Positions 1 to 7,940 of a stretch of 64,000 bases of DNA are shown here, piece after piece. Both the position numbers and the translations under genes were made by a program. The stretch's first letter is position 1; the number at the start of each line of letters is the position of its first letter. A model generated the notes under the pieces. It searched no databases. It saw nothing but the letters and a program-made list of their open reading frames with translations, and was not told the origin of the DNA. The stretch comes from an uncultured Bacteroides sp. (GTDB lineage Bacteria; Bacteroidota; Bacteroidia; Bacteroidales; Bacteroidaceae): assembly GCF_963676325.1 (NCBI RefSeq), contig NZ_OY781099.1, positions 2,046,001-2,110,000 on the forward strand, given 5' to 3'.

Positions 1-1062
1 GAAGTGCTTTACGAATGGGTTGCAGAAGCGTTCCATAACGTCTTTACCGAATTTTTCAAGTTCCGCTTTTGGTAAGTTCAATGTTTCAAGTAATTCTTCG
101 AACATTACTTTGTGAACGAATTTACCGATAACAGCATCTTCGCAGCATTCTCTAACTGTATTCAAACCTGAAAGGTAACCAACAGGAGAAAGTACAGTGT
201 GAGGGCCATTCAATAAAGTAACCTTTCTTTCGTGATAAGGAGCTTCAGAAGGAACGAATAATACATTCAAACCAGCTTTGTCAGCAGGGAATTCTTTAGA
301 GATTGATTCTGGAGCTTCGATTACCCATAAGTGGAAAATTTCTGCCTGAACAACCATTTTATCTTCGATCTGGATTTTATCAAGAATTTCGTTGATAGTT
401 GCACGAGGATATCCTGGTACAATACGGTCAACCAATGTACAGTAAACACCGCAAGCAGTTTCAAACCAAGTTTTGAATTCTGCGCCAAGGTTCCAAAGAT
501 CAATATATTGTTCAATACATTTCTTTAATTCTTTACCATTCAGGAAGATTAATTCGCATGGGAAGATGATTAAACCTTTGTCAGCTGCACCATTGAATGT
601 TTTGAAACGGTGAAATAATAACTGAGTTAATTTTCCTGGATAAGAAGAAGCAGGAGCATCAGTTAATTTGCAAGAAGGATCAAAAGCGATACCAGCTTCT
701 GTTGTGTTAGAAATAACAAAACGCATTTCAGGGTTTTCAGCCAATTTCATGAACTCATCATTCTGAGTATAAGGATTCAAAGCGCGGCTGATAACATCGA
801 TCATTTCAATGCTGTTAACTTCTTTTCCTTTGTCCAAACCTTGAAGATTAAGGTGGTAAAGACAGTCCTGAGCATTCAACATATCAATCATACCTTTTTC
901 AATAGGTTGAACAACAACAACACTACTATTGAAATCAGCTTTCTGATTCATGTTATAAACGATCCAGTCTACAAATGCGCGCAAAAAATTGCCTTCTCCA
1001 AACTGAATGATACGTTCAGGATATTTGTTCGCCTGAACATTTTGTCTGTTTAATGGTTTCAT
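1..1062 (-). CDS. uxaB: Tagaturonate reductase (altronate oxidoreductase), C-terminus beyond window
   Basis: I translated this frame by hand from the ATG at 1062. It reads MKPLNRQNVQANKYPERII and runs open for about 354 codons to the window edge. The family is usually about 480 residues, so the C-terminal quarter is missing here. The segment IIQFGEGNFLRAFVDW near residues 18-33 fits the dinucleotide-binding start of mannitol/altronate dehydrogenases. A later VTLLNGPHTVLSP segment is typical of the C-terminal catalytic domain. The enzyme reduces tagaturonate to altronate with NADH in galacturonate catabolism. It is divergent from uxaC, which supplies tagaturonate from galacturonate, and that pairing strengthens the call. 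A promoter with both boxes lies upstream at 1211-1240. Confidence 0.9.
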   Translation of the reverse strand, partial: MKPLNRQNVQANKYPERIIQFGEGNFLRAFVDWIVYNMNQKADFNSSVVVVQPIEKGMIDMLNAQDCLYHLNLQGLDKGKEVNSIEMIDVISRALNPYTQNDEFMKLAENPEMRFVISNTTEAGIAFDPSCKLTDAPASSYPGKLTQLLFHRFKTFNGAADKGLIIFPCELIFLNGKELKKCIEQYIDLWNLGAEFKTWFETACGVYCTLVDRIVPGYPRATINEILDKIQIEDKMVVQAEIFHLWVIEAPESISKEFPADKAGLNVLFVPSEAPYHERKVTLLNGPHTVLSPVGYLSGLNTVRECCEDAVIGKFVHKVMFEELLETLNLPKAELEKFGKDVMERFCNPFVKHF

Positions 1063-1376
1063 TTCTTTTATTTTATAATGTTCTAAATACTATGATTTCA
1101 ATGACTTATTATCAAGGAAACTGTACCCACTATTTAAGGATTTTGTTGTTGTTTGGTTACAAAATCTCATTCGTGTTCGATAACAGTTTAAATATCATAA
1201 ATAATATGCGCAAATATACGAATAATTTTGTGATTCCAAATTAAATTTCTACTTTCGTGTGCGATAACGGTTAATAAATCTAAAATAGGGAATAGCTATA
1301 TAAAGCTAATAATTAGCTATATATCTATTAATAATATAGTAGTAACAATTTTAAATACTTAAAACGCTCTAATAAA
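1063..1376. promoter_or_regulatory. Divergent uxaB-uxaC control region with two operator-like direct repeats
   Basis: This is a non-coding stretch of 314 bases between two divergent uronate genes. It holds two near-identical copies of TCGTGTkCGATAACrGTTwA, at 1170-1190 and 1254-1274. Their starts are 84 bp apart, almost exactly eight helical turns. The CGATAAC half resembles half-sites of LacI-family regulators (known for that family; the regulator itself is not in the window). One copy lies inside the predicted uxaB leader, the other upstream of its -33 box. I infer co-regulation of both genes by one repressor, possibly through looping. Confidence 0.6.
1211..1240 (-). promoter_or_regulatory. 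Predicted uxaB promoter
   Basis: On the minus strand a -33 box TTTG (1240-1237) and a -7 box TATATTTG (1218-1211) are separated by 18 bases. This matches the Bacteroidetes sigma-ABfr consensus TTTG-N19-TAnnTTTG. Transcription would start near 1204 and give a leader of about 140 nt before the uxaB ATG. Confidence 0.6.
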
Positions 1377-2783
1377 ATGAAGAATTTTATGGATGAAAAT
1401 TTCTTGTTGCAAACTAAAACTGCACAAGAACTGTATCACGAACATGCGGCTAAGATGCCTATCATTGACTACCATTGTCATTTAGTTCCTAAAATGGTTG
1501 CTGACGACCACAAGTTTCGTTCATTAACTGAAATATGGTTAGGCGGAGACCACTACAAATGGCGTGCAATGCGTACTAACGGTATTGATGAACGTTTTTG
1601 TACTGGTACAGATACTTCTGATTGGGAAAAATTTGAAAAATGGGCAGAAACCGTTCCTTACACAATGAGAAATCCTCTTTATCACTGGACTCACCTGGAA
1701 CTTAAAACTGCTTTTGGCATCAATAAGATTCTTAATAAAGATACTGCACGTGAAATTTTCGATGAATGTAATGAGAAACTTGCTTTACCTGAATATTCAG
1801 CACGTGGAATGATGACTCGTTATAATGTAGAAGCTGTTTGTACTACTGATGATCCTATTGATTCTATGGAATATCACATTGCTACAAAGAATAGTGGCTT
1901 TGCGACTAAGATGTTGCCAACATGGCGTCCTGATAAAGCTATGGCTGTAGAAGTTCCTGCTGACTTCCGCGCTTACATTGAAAAATTAGCTGAAGTTAGT
2001 GGCGTTACAATCAATACATTTGATGATGTTGTTGCAGCATTGAAAGTTCGTCATGACTTCTTCGCTAGCCTTGGTTGTAAACTGTCTGACCACGGTATTG
2101 AAGAATTCTATGCAGAAGACTATACTGATGCTGAAATCAAAGCTATCTTCAATAAAGTATACGGTGGCGCTGAACTTACAAAAGAAGAAATCCTTAAATT
2201 CAAATCGGCTATGCTTATTGTATTTGCTGAAATGGATTACGAAACAGGATGGACTCAACAATTCCATTACGGAGCTATTCGTAACAACAACACTCGTATG
2301 TTTGAGAAATTAGGAGCTGATACCGGTTTCGATTCTATCGGCGAATTTAACACAGCCAAGGCTATGTCTAAGTTCCTGAATCGTCTTGATTACAATGGTA
2401 AGCTTACTAAAACAATACTTTATAACCTGAATCCATGTGCAAACGAAGTAATTGCAACTATGCTTGGTAACTTCCAGGATGGTAAGATTGCCGGAAAGAT
2501 TCAGTTTGGTTCAGGATGGTGGTTCCTTGATCAGAAAGATGGTATGGAAAAACAAATGAATGCTCTTTCTGTTCTTGGTTTATTGAGCCGTTTTGTTGGT
2601 ATGTTAACTGACTCACGTAGCTTTATGTCATATCCTCGTCACGAATATTTCCGTCGTACATTGTGTAACCTTGTTGGTCGCGATGTAGAAAACGGTGAAA
2701 TTCCTGCATCTGAAATGAAATTTATCGGTCAGATGATTGAAGATATCAGCTACAACAATGCTAAGAATTTCTTCCAATTCTAA
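1377..2783 (+). CDS. uxaC: Uronate (glucuronate/galacturonate) isomerase
   Basis: This is a 468-residue protein of full family length. It isomerises D-glucuronate to fructuronate and D-galacturonate to tagaturonate, the first step of hexuronate breakdown in the cytoplasm. The N-terminal motif DYHCHL (H33, H35) is the metal-binding HxH of this amidohydrolase-fold family. The segments GSGWWF and SRSFMSYPRHEYFRR in the C-terminal third are characteristic of UxaC. An alternative ATG at 1389 exists, but the first ATG is kept because the family often has residues here. It is divergent from uxaB and its product feeds UxaB directly. A stem-loop after the stop (2827-2853) is a likely terminator. Confidence 0.97.
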   Translation: MKNFMDENFLLQTKTAQELYHEHAAKMPIIDYHCHLVPKMVADDHKFRSLTEIWLGGDHYKWRAMRTNGIDERFCTGTDTSDWEKFEKWAETVPYTMRNPLYHWTHLELKTAFGINKILNKDTAREIFDECNEKLALPEYSARGMMTRYNVEAVCTTDDPIDSMEYHIATKNSGFATKMLPTWRPDKAMAVEVPADFRAYIEKLAEVSGVTINTFDDVVAALKVRHDFFASLGCKLSDHGIEEFYAEDYTDAEIKAIFNKVYGGAELTKEEILKFKSAMLIVFAEMDYETGWTQQFHYGAIRNNNTRMFEKLGADTGFDSIGEFNTAKAMSKFLNRLDYNGKLTKTILYNLNPCANEVIATMLGNFQDGKIAGKIQFGSGWWFLDQKDGMEKQMNALSVLGLLSRFVGMLTDSRSFMSYPRHEYFRRTLCNLVGRDVENGEIPASEMKFIGQMIEDISYNNAKNFFQF

Positions 2784-2826
2784 GAAATATGCTATAATAA
2801 CTGTTTTGACGGACAGTGAAAATAAA

Positions 2827-2853
2827 AAGGGATGCTCTATTGAGTATCCCTTT
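2827..2853. terminator. Bidirectional terminator between uxaC and the Gfo/Idh gene
   Basis: The arms AAAGGGATgCTC and GAGtATCCCTTT form a hairpin with a short TATT loop, followed by T-rich sequence on the plus strand and preceded by A-rich sequence. The stop codon of the convergent minus-strand gene (2837-2839) lies within the stem, so the two genes share one hairpin. Confidence 0.7.
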
Positions 2854-3853
2854 CTTTATATATTCTTTCTATAATATCGACCACTTTTAATCCATCCATG
2901 GCGTTTGTGGTAATCAAAGCATTGCCATTGAGCTTATCAATCACGTTTTGAATTACGTAGTGATGATTTTGTGCCGATCCTTTATACGCCCCGTAATCAT
3001 TAGGTGGATTAGAAGGAGTTAGTTTCGGCATCGAATAATCTTTTATGTGACAGTATTCAACCTCGTTCATATATTGTCCGGCTACCTTAACAGAACCGTT
3101 TTCAGCTATAATGGTCAGACTGCTTTCCAGATTCTTATCCCACACAGCGGTAGAATAATTCAGACTCCCCGACCCTCCTTTTAGGAAATCGAAAAGAACA
3201 CTTCCGCTGTCTTCAAAAGCCGTCAGCGACTGGTGATTGAAGTCCTGAAAAGAACCTTTAATATTGGTAATGTCGCCAAATAGCCAATACATAATATCCA
3301 CAAAATGAGAGAATTGGGTGAATAAAGTTCCACCATCCATTTCGGTAGTGCCGTGCCAGTTTCCCGGTTTGTAATACCGTTCATCGCGATTCCAAAAGCA
3401 ATTAAGCTGAACTGAATAAAGCTTTCCCAGTATCCTGCTGTCAATAACTTCTTTTAGCCAGACTGAAGGCGGAGAATAGCGGTTTTGCATTACGCAAAAT
3501 ACGTCACGCCCTACCTCCTTGCTTCTGGATAAAACTTGTTCTGCGTCCCGTTTTGAGAGAGCCATTGGCTTTTCAATGACAACGTGCTTTTCAGAATTAA
3601 GCGCTTTAAGTGCAAATTCGGCATGGAGCCCGTTTGGAACGCAGATATTGATTACATCAATCTCTTTTTCATTTGCCAGCAGTTCATCAACAGAGCCGTA
3701 AAAGGCTTCAGAAATACCTGATAAACCTAGCTTTTCCTTTGAAAGAATGTCGCAAACTGCAACCAGCTCCGCCTGCGGATTGCGGCGAATCATTTCGGCA
3801 TGTCGTTTGCCGATATGTCCCTGCCCAATAACAGCAAAGCGGATTCTTTTCAT
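2837..3853 (-). CDS. Gfo/Idh/MocA-family dehydrogenase, similar to nucleotide-sugar 3-dehydrogenases
   Basis: This 338-residue NAD-dependent oxidoreductase has an N-terminal Rossmann motif GQGHIG (10-15). The family hallmark EKPMALS lies at 94-100. The segments VMQNRYSPP and NWHGTTEMDGGTLFTQFSHFVD resemble the WlbA/WbpB branch, which oxidises UDP-N-acetylglucosaminuronate at C3 for surface polysaccharides. That substrate is an inference from motif resemblance. No WbpE or WbpD partner is adjacent. The gene lies six bases downstream of proS on the same strand and is probably co-transcribed with it. Other sugar substrates remain possible. Confidence 0.8.
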   Translation of the reverse strand: MKRIRFAVIGQGHIGKRHAEMIRRNPQAELVAVCDILSKEKLGLSGISEAFYGSVDELLANEKEIDVINICVPNGLHAEFALKALNSEKHVVIEKPMALSKRDAEQVLSRSKEVGRDVFCVMQNRYSPPSVWLKEVIDSRILGKLYSVQLNCFWNRDERYYKPGNWHGTTEMDGGTLFTQFSHFVDIMYWLFGDITNIKGSFQDFNHQSLTAFEDSGSVLFDFLKGGSGSLNYSTAVWDKNLESSLTIIAENGSVKVAGQYMNEVEYCHIKDYSMPKLTPSNPPNDYGAYKGSAQNHHYVIQNVIDKLNGNALITTNAMDGLKVVDIIERIYKERDTQ

Positions 3854-3859
3854 CTTTTC

Positions 3860-5341
3860 TTAATAAGAACGGGCAAATACTACTCTGCAAGCAGATGGTT
3901 TACCAGTAACCATACATTTTCCAGGAGTTTTGTCGCCATTTAAAGGAATACAACGGATAGTTGCCTTTGTTTCTTCCTTGATAAGTTCTTCTGTTTCAGT
4001 AGTTCCGTCCCAATGAGCAAGGATAAATCCGCCTTCTTCAATCTTTTCTTTGAATTCTTCGTAAGAATCAACAGTGATTGTATGTGCTTCGCGATAATCG
4101 TATGCTTTCTTGAAGATATTTGCCTGGATAGCATCAAGAAGATCTTTCACGTAAGTTTCAATATTATCACATGTAACAGTCTCTTTTTCAAGAGTATCAC
4201 GGCGCATAATCTCTACTGTATTGTTTTCTAAGTCGCGTGCACCCATAACCAAACGAACAGGAACACCTCTTAATTCATAATCAGCGAATTTGAATCCAGG
4301 ACGTTTGTTGTCTGAATTATCATATTTGAATGAAATGCCTAATGCTTTTAGTTTAGCAGTGATTCCTGCAACTTTTTCATTGATGGCATTCAATTGCTCT
4401 TCATTCTTATAAATTGGAACGATAACTACCTGGAATGGAGCCAATTTAGGAGGAAGTACCAAACCATTGTCATCAGAGTGAGTCATAATAAGAGCACCCA
4501 TTAAACGAGTGGAAACTCCCCATGAAGTAGCCCATACATATTCCATTTCATTGTTCTTGTTCACGAACTGAACATCGAATGCTTTAGCAAAGTTCTGACC
4601 AAGGAAGTGAGAAGTACCTGATTGTAAGGCTTTTCCATCCTGCATCATTGCTTCAATAGTATATGTATCCAAAGCACCGGCAAAACGTTCGTTGGCAGAT
4701 TTAACCCCCTTTACAACAGGAACAGCCATGAAGTTTTCAGCAAAATCAGCATATACATTTAGCATCTTCTTAGCTTCTTCTTCTGCTTCCTCGCGGGTTG
4801 CGTGAGCTGTATGTCCTTCCTGCCACAAGAATTCAGCAGTACGAAGGAACAAACGGGTACGCATTTCCCAGCGGAAAACGTTTGCCCACTGGTTACACAG
4901 GATAGGAAGATCACGGTAAGACTGAATCCAGTTTTTATATGTGTTCCAGATAATAGTTTCTGAAGTAGGACGAATAATCAATTCTTCTTCAAGTTTTGCA
5001 GCAGGGTCAACAACCACTCCCGAACCATCTTCTGCATTTTTTAAACGATAATGAGTTACTACAGCACATTCCTTAGCAAATCCTTCTACGTGTTCTGCTT
5101 CGCGGCTTAAAAATGATTTAGGAATCAGCAAAGGGAAATAAGCATTAACGTGTCCTGTTTCCTTAAACATGTCATCCAGCTGACGTTGAATCTTTTCCCA
5201 GATAGCGTATCCATAAGGCTTAATAACCATACATCCACGTACTGCAGATGCTTCTGCCAAATCAGCTTTTACTACCAATTCATTGTACCATTGCGAATAA
5301 TTATCGCTGCGTTTGGTAAGTCCTTTTAGTTCCTTTGCCAT
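3860..5341 (-). CDS. proS: Prolyl-tRNA synthetase
   Basis: This is a 493-residue class II aminoacyl-tRNA synthetase that charges tRNA-Pro. Motif 2 and the substrate-binding region are visible in ELIIRPTSETIIW and NVFRWEMRTRLFLRTAEFLWQEGHTAH. The anticodon-binding domain occupies about residues 290-400. The protein ends in a C-terminal extension finishing with Tyr. It lacks the long insertion domain of the E. coli type, so it belongs to the shorter archaeal/eukaryal-like class used by Bacteroidetes. The ATG at 5341 gives the expected MAKELKGLTKR start. It is the probable first gene of an operon with the dehydrogenase downstream. Confidence 0.97.
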   Translation of the reverse strand: MAKELKGLTKRSDNYSQWYNELVVKADLAEASAVRGCMVIKPYGYAIWEKIQRQLDDMFKETGHVNAYFPLLIPKSFLSREAEHVEGFAKECAVVTHYRLKNAEDGSGVVVDPAAKLEEELIIRPTSETIIWNTYKNWIQSYRDLPILCNQWANVFRWEMRTRLFLRTAEFLWQEGHTAHATREEAEEEAKKMLNVYADFAENFMAVPVVKGVKSANERFAGALDTYTIEAMMQDGKALQSGTSHFLGQNFAKAFDVQFVNKNNEMEYVWATSWGVSTRLMGALIMTHSDDNGLVLPPKLAPFQVVIVPIYKNEEQLNAINEKVAGITAKLKALGISFKYDNSDNKRPGFKFADYELRGVPVRLVMGARDLENNTVEIMRRDTLEKETVTCDNIETYVKDLLDAIQANIFKKAYDYREAHTITVDSYEEFKEKIEEGGFILAHWDGTTETEELIKEETKATIRCIPLNGDKTPGKCMVTGKPSACRVVFARSY

Positions 5342-5752
5342 TATAATCTATTTTTTTAATTTTATTTTCTGCTTTTGAAACGCAAAAGTAATCATTTTAG
5401 ATGAAGAAGTTAAATTTTCATCTAATTAATTGCTGTGATTAAGCGCCACTTCCGGTGAGGAAAAAATAATTAGCCGCGGGATGTTACTGAAACTCCCGTT
5501 ATGTTTTTATATTCTCCTGTACAAAACAATTCATTCTTTTGTACAGAAGATTGCATTGTTTTGTACAAAAGAAAACATTCTTCTGTACAAGGATGTAATA
5601 AAGTTCCGCCTGCTTTCTTAAAACGTCCGGTTGCTCTTTGCAAATAGCCCGCCTGGTTTTGATTTTTCCAGGAATGAGCTTGCAGTTTCCTGGGGTATTC
5701 CTATAGCCGATTTGCACTATTTTTCTTAATCCTAATGCAGTTTACGCTATAA
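5342..5752. other. Intergenic region upstream of proS containing a 22-nt-period repeat array
   Basis: This 411-base stretch shows no convincing gene. The main content is the TGTACA array at 5518-5589, described separately. A further stretch at about 5605-5700 has weak recurrence of CTGCTTT-like words (5610, 5631, 5653) at 21-22 nt spacing. It could be an older, decayed repeat, but the similarity is too low to call. An open frame over 5499-5717 is made mostly of the repeat itself and is not accepted as a gene. Confidence 0.6.
5518..5589. repeat. TGTACA array, copy 1: four palindromic cores at exact 22-nt spacing
   Basis: TGTACA occurs at 5518, 5540, 5562 and 5584, spaced exactly 22 nt each time. 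The 16-nt spacers follow rAAnAATnnATTnTTy, which is itself roughly palindromic. The same architecture recurs at 22760 and 45127. The first spacer here is identical to the middle spacer of the second array. Confidence 0.85.
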
Positions 5753-6037
5753 TCAAAGAAATTTCTCGAAACCTTCGGCCAGTTTTGATGGTTCAAATTC
5801 CAGAATTTCATATTTTGCCACCTCATAAGCATAGAAGGGATCTTCTTTGATCAGATTCTCAACTTCTTCCTTTCCTATTGCTCTGCATAAGATTATTCCT
5901 CCTATCCTGGGATTTCTTCTGCCTGAAGCCACAAAATTGCCGGCTTTATAGTTCTTTTCAAGATAAACTTTGTGAGCATCAAGATGTTTGTCTACTTCTT
6001 CGAGAGGTTTCTGGTAAGTTAATAGTAAAATATACAT
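5753..6037 (-). CDS. YciI-like (YCII-related) protein
   Basis: This is a 94-residue cytoplasmic protein, the usual length of a single YCII domain. The pattern is a first strand MYILLLTYQKP, a HLDAHKVYLEKNYKAGNFVASGRR segment containing the conserved His-Asp/His and Gly-Arg residues, and a second half with EEVENLIKEDPFYAYEVAKYEILEFEPS. The fold is ferredoxin-like, and family members are small dimers of mostly unknown or dehydratase/chlorohydrolase-like function. It stands alone between the repeat-bearing region and the tRNA cluster on the minus strand. No specific reaction can be assigned. Confidence 0.85.
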   Translation of the reverse strand: MYILLLTYQKPLEEVDKHLDAHKVYLEKNYKAGNFVASGRRNPRIGGIILCRAIGKEEVENLIKEDPFYAYEVAKYEILEFEPSKLAEGFEKFL

Positions 6038-6065
6038 GTGAGCCTCCTTTTTTAAAGGTTTGTAT

Positions 6066-6104
6066 TAAAAAGAAAAGCCCGGCGGTTGTATACCGACAGG
6101 CTTG
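6066..6104 (-). terminator. Intrinsic terminator of the tRNA cluster
   Basis: Read on the minus strand, the arms AAGCCTGTCGGT and ACCGCCGGGCTT form a GC-rich stem with one mismatch and a six-base loop, then TTCTTTTT. It follows the last tRNA gene by about ten bases. Confidence 0.8.
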
Positions 6105-6114
6105 TAATCTGATG

Positions 6115-6187
6115 AGCGAAAAACGGGGCTCGAACCCGCGACCCCAACCTTGGGAAGGTTGTGCTCTACCAACTGAGCTACTTTCGC
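6115..6187 (-). tRNA. tRNA-Gly (CCC)
   Basis: A full cloverleaf can be drawn on the minus strand: acceptor GCGAAAG/TTTTCGC, D-arm GCTC/GAGC, anticodon stem CAACC/GGTTG with loop TTCCCAA, and T-arm GCGGG/CCCGT with loop TTCGAGC. The anticodon is CCC and reads GGG. No CCA is encoded. It is the last gene of a five-tRNA cluster transcribed right to left. Confidence 0.93.
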
Positions 6188-6254
6188 GAATAATAAGTTT
6201 ATTTCAAACAACAAAGACCTTAACCACTAAGGAAAGGTCTGTAATGTATTTTGG

Positions 6255-6327
6255 AGCGAAAGACGGGACTCGGACCCGCGACCCTAACCTTGGCAAGGTT
6301 ATGCTCTACCAACTGAGCTACTTTCGC
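6255..6327 (-). tRNA. tRNA-Gly (GCC) with a T-loop substitution
   Basis: The acceptor, D and anticodon arms match the other Gly gene at 6590-6662, with loop TTGCCAA and anticodon GCC. The T-loop reads TCCGAGT instead of TTCGAGT, so the near-universal T55 (pseudouridine 55) is C. The rest of the cloverleaf is intact. This could be a diverging spare copy or a sequencing error. Confidence 0.85.
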
Positions 6328-6352
6328 ATTTTTCAATAAATATCTTCCTATG

Positions 6353-6436
6353 TGAAGAGAAGGAGACTCGAACTCCCACGACATAACTGTCACTACCCCC
6401 TCAAAGTAGCGCGTCTACCAATTCCGCCACCTCTCC
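6353..6436 (-). tRNA. tRNA-Leu (GAG)
   Basis: This is an 84-nt class II tRNA with a long variable arm. The acceptor GGAGAGG pairs with TCTCTTC through GU wobbles. The anticodon stem CTACT/GGTAG carries loop TTGAGGG, giving anticodon GAG. The T-loop TTCGAGT is normal. Confidence 0.92.
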
Positions 6437-6464
6437 AACATATAAAGTTTGTGCGCTCTTGCAG

Positions 6465-6547
6465 TGCCCAGAACAAGACTCGAACTTGCACGTCATTGCT
6501 AACACTAGTACCTGAAACTAGCGCGTCTACCATTCCGCCACCTGGGC
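6465..6547 (-). tRNA. tRNA-Leu (CAG)
   Basis: This is an 83-nt class II tRNA with acceptor GCCCAGG/TCTGGGC, anticodon stem CTAGT/ACTAG with loop TTCAGGT (anticodon CAG), a long variable arm and a normal T-loop. Confidence 0.93.
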
Positions 6548-6589
6548 ATTTAACCGACTCTACAGCCGTAAGACACGCTCAAACTTTAG

Positions 6590-6662
6590 AGCGAAAGACG
6601 GGACTCGAACCCGCGACCCTAACCTTGGCAAGGTTATGCTCTACCAACTGAGCTACTTTCGC
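6590..6662 (-). tRNA. tRNA-Gly (GCC)
   Basis: A standard 73-nt cloverleaf with anticodon loop TTGCCAA and T-loop TTCGAGT. It is the first gene of the cluster in transcription order and lies about 12 bases from a predicted -7 box. Confidence 0.94.
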
Positions 6663-6673
6663 GATTGCGGATG

Positions 6674-6704
6674 CAAAAGTAGCTCTTTTTTCTAAAATAC
6701 CAAA
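6674..6704 (-). promoter_or_regulatory. Predicted promoter of the five-tRNA cluster
   Basis: The minus strand carries TTTG (6704-6701), a 19-base spacer and TACTTTTG (6681-6674). This is a full match to the Bacteroidetes promoter pattern just upstream of the first tRNA. Confidence 0.7.
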
Positions 6705-6753
6705 TATTTCGCATACTTTTTTTATCAAAAAACCGCATATCTAATTTGAACTA

Positions 6754-7896
6754 TTAGCACATTCTATCGCGATAATCCTCGTAACAGAAAGTCTTATAAA
6801 TATTTAGCTCGTTTTTGCTGGTCCACAAACCAACGCTTGGATGTTGAATTCCATTGAACATATTTGTCTTCACCATGGTATAATGAATCATATCTTCGAA
6901 GATAATTCTTTCGCCAATCTGCAATTCGTGGTCAAAACTCCAGTTGCCCATATAGTCTCCGCTCAGGCAACTGTTACCTCCTAACCTATAAACATGCTTT
7001 CCCGGAACAGCTTCCGATATGGCTCCTCTTACATCTGGCTTATAAGGCATTTCAAGACAGTCGGGCATGTGGCAGGTGAAGCTTACATTGAGAATGGCTG
7101 TCTTAATTCCCTTGTTTTCAACGATATCTACCACAGAAGAAACTAAAACTCCGGTCTGCCATGTAAATGCTGAGCCCGGTTCAAGGATAACATGAAGGTG
7201 TGGATATCGTGCTTTAAAGTCTTTCAGCAACTGAATCAGGTGTTCGGTATCATAATCTTTGCGGGTCATTAAATGTCCGCCGCCCAGATTTAACCATTTT
7301 ATCTGTGAGAACCACTTGCTGAATCGTTTTTCAATATGAGAAAGAGTCTTTTCAAGATCGTAAGAACTTGATTCACAAAGAGTATGACAGTGAAATCCGT
7401 CGATACCTTTGGGCAAAGTCTCAGGAAGTAAATCTGATGTAATGCCAAAACGAGTGCCTGGAGCACAAGGGTTATAAAGTTCCGTTTCTACGTCTGAGTA
7501 TTCAGGATTAATGCGGATGCCGCAAGATATATCTTTCCCTTCTTTTTCCACGTATGGGAAAAAGCGTTCAAACTGACTGAATGAGTTGAAAGAAATATGG
7601 CTACTGCAATCCATTATCTGAGGAAACTCTTCTTCTGTATAGGCCGGAGAGTATGTGTGCGTTCTGCTTCCCATCTCTTCGAATCCCAATCTGGCTTCAT
7701 ATAAAGAACTGGCTGTAGAACAATTTATGTATTCCCTGAATATAGGGAAAGACTTCCACATGGCAAAGGATTTAAAGGCCAGAATAATCTCTACTCCTGC
7801 TCTTTCACCCACGCTTTTTATTGTACTCAGATTTTTTCGAAGCAGATCTTCTTCCATCACATAACAAGGAGATGGCACTTTACTAAAGTCTATCAT
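6754..7896 (-). CDS. nspC: Carboxynorspermidine/carboxyspermidine decarboxylase
   Basis: This 380-residue PLP enzyme of the alanine-racemase fold makes spermidine (or norspermidine) from its carboxylated precursor. The PLP lysine is in AFKSFAMW near residue 42. GGGHLMTRKDYD (about 235) and EPGSAFTWQTG (about 270) line the PLP phosphate site. SCLSGDYMG near 330 carries the cross-subunit active-site Cys and Asp. It is the last polyamine step. The carboxyspermidine dehydrogenase partner is not in the window, but AguA and AguB, which make putrescine, are at 45.8-47.9 kb. It lies 44 bases downstream of uvrD on the same strand. Confidence 0.95.
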   Translation of the reverse strand: MIDFSKVPSPCYVMEEDLLRKNLSTIKSVGERAGVEIILAFKSFAMWKSFPIFREYINCSTASSLYEARLGFEEMGSRTHTYSPAYTEEEFPQIMDCSSHISFNSFSQFERFFPYVEKEGKDISCGIRINPEYSDVETELYNPCAPGTRFGITSDLLPETLPKGIDGFHCHTLCESSSYDLEKTLSHIEKRFSKWFSQIKWLNLGGGHLMTRKDYDTEHLIQLLKDFKARYPHLHVILEPGSAFTWQTGVLVSSVVDIVENKGIKTAILNVSFTCHMPDCLEMPYKPDVRGAISEAVPGKHVYRLGGNSCLSGDYMGNWSFDHELQIGERIIFEDMIHYTMVKTNMFNGIQHPSVGLWTSKNELNIYKTFCYEDYRDRMC

Positions 7897-7940
7897 TTGA
7901 ATGTATATCTTATTATTATTTTATATAAAGGTCTTTATTT

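Noticed and set aside
5518..5589. A CRISPR array as explanation of the 22-nt repeats
   Set aside because: The conserved core is only 6 bp, the spacers are related to one another and only 16 nt long, there are always four units and no cas gene is in the window.
5499..5717. A 72-codon minus-strand frame upstream of proS
   Set aside because: Much of it translates the TGTACA array (QKNVFFCTKQCNLLYKR). The same kind of frame appears at the array near 22.8 kb, so it reflects the repeat and not a protein.
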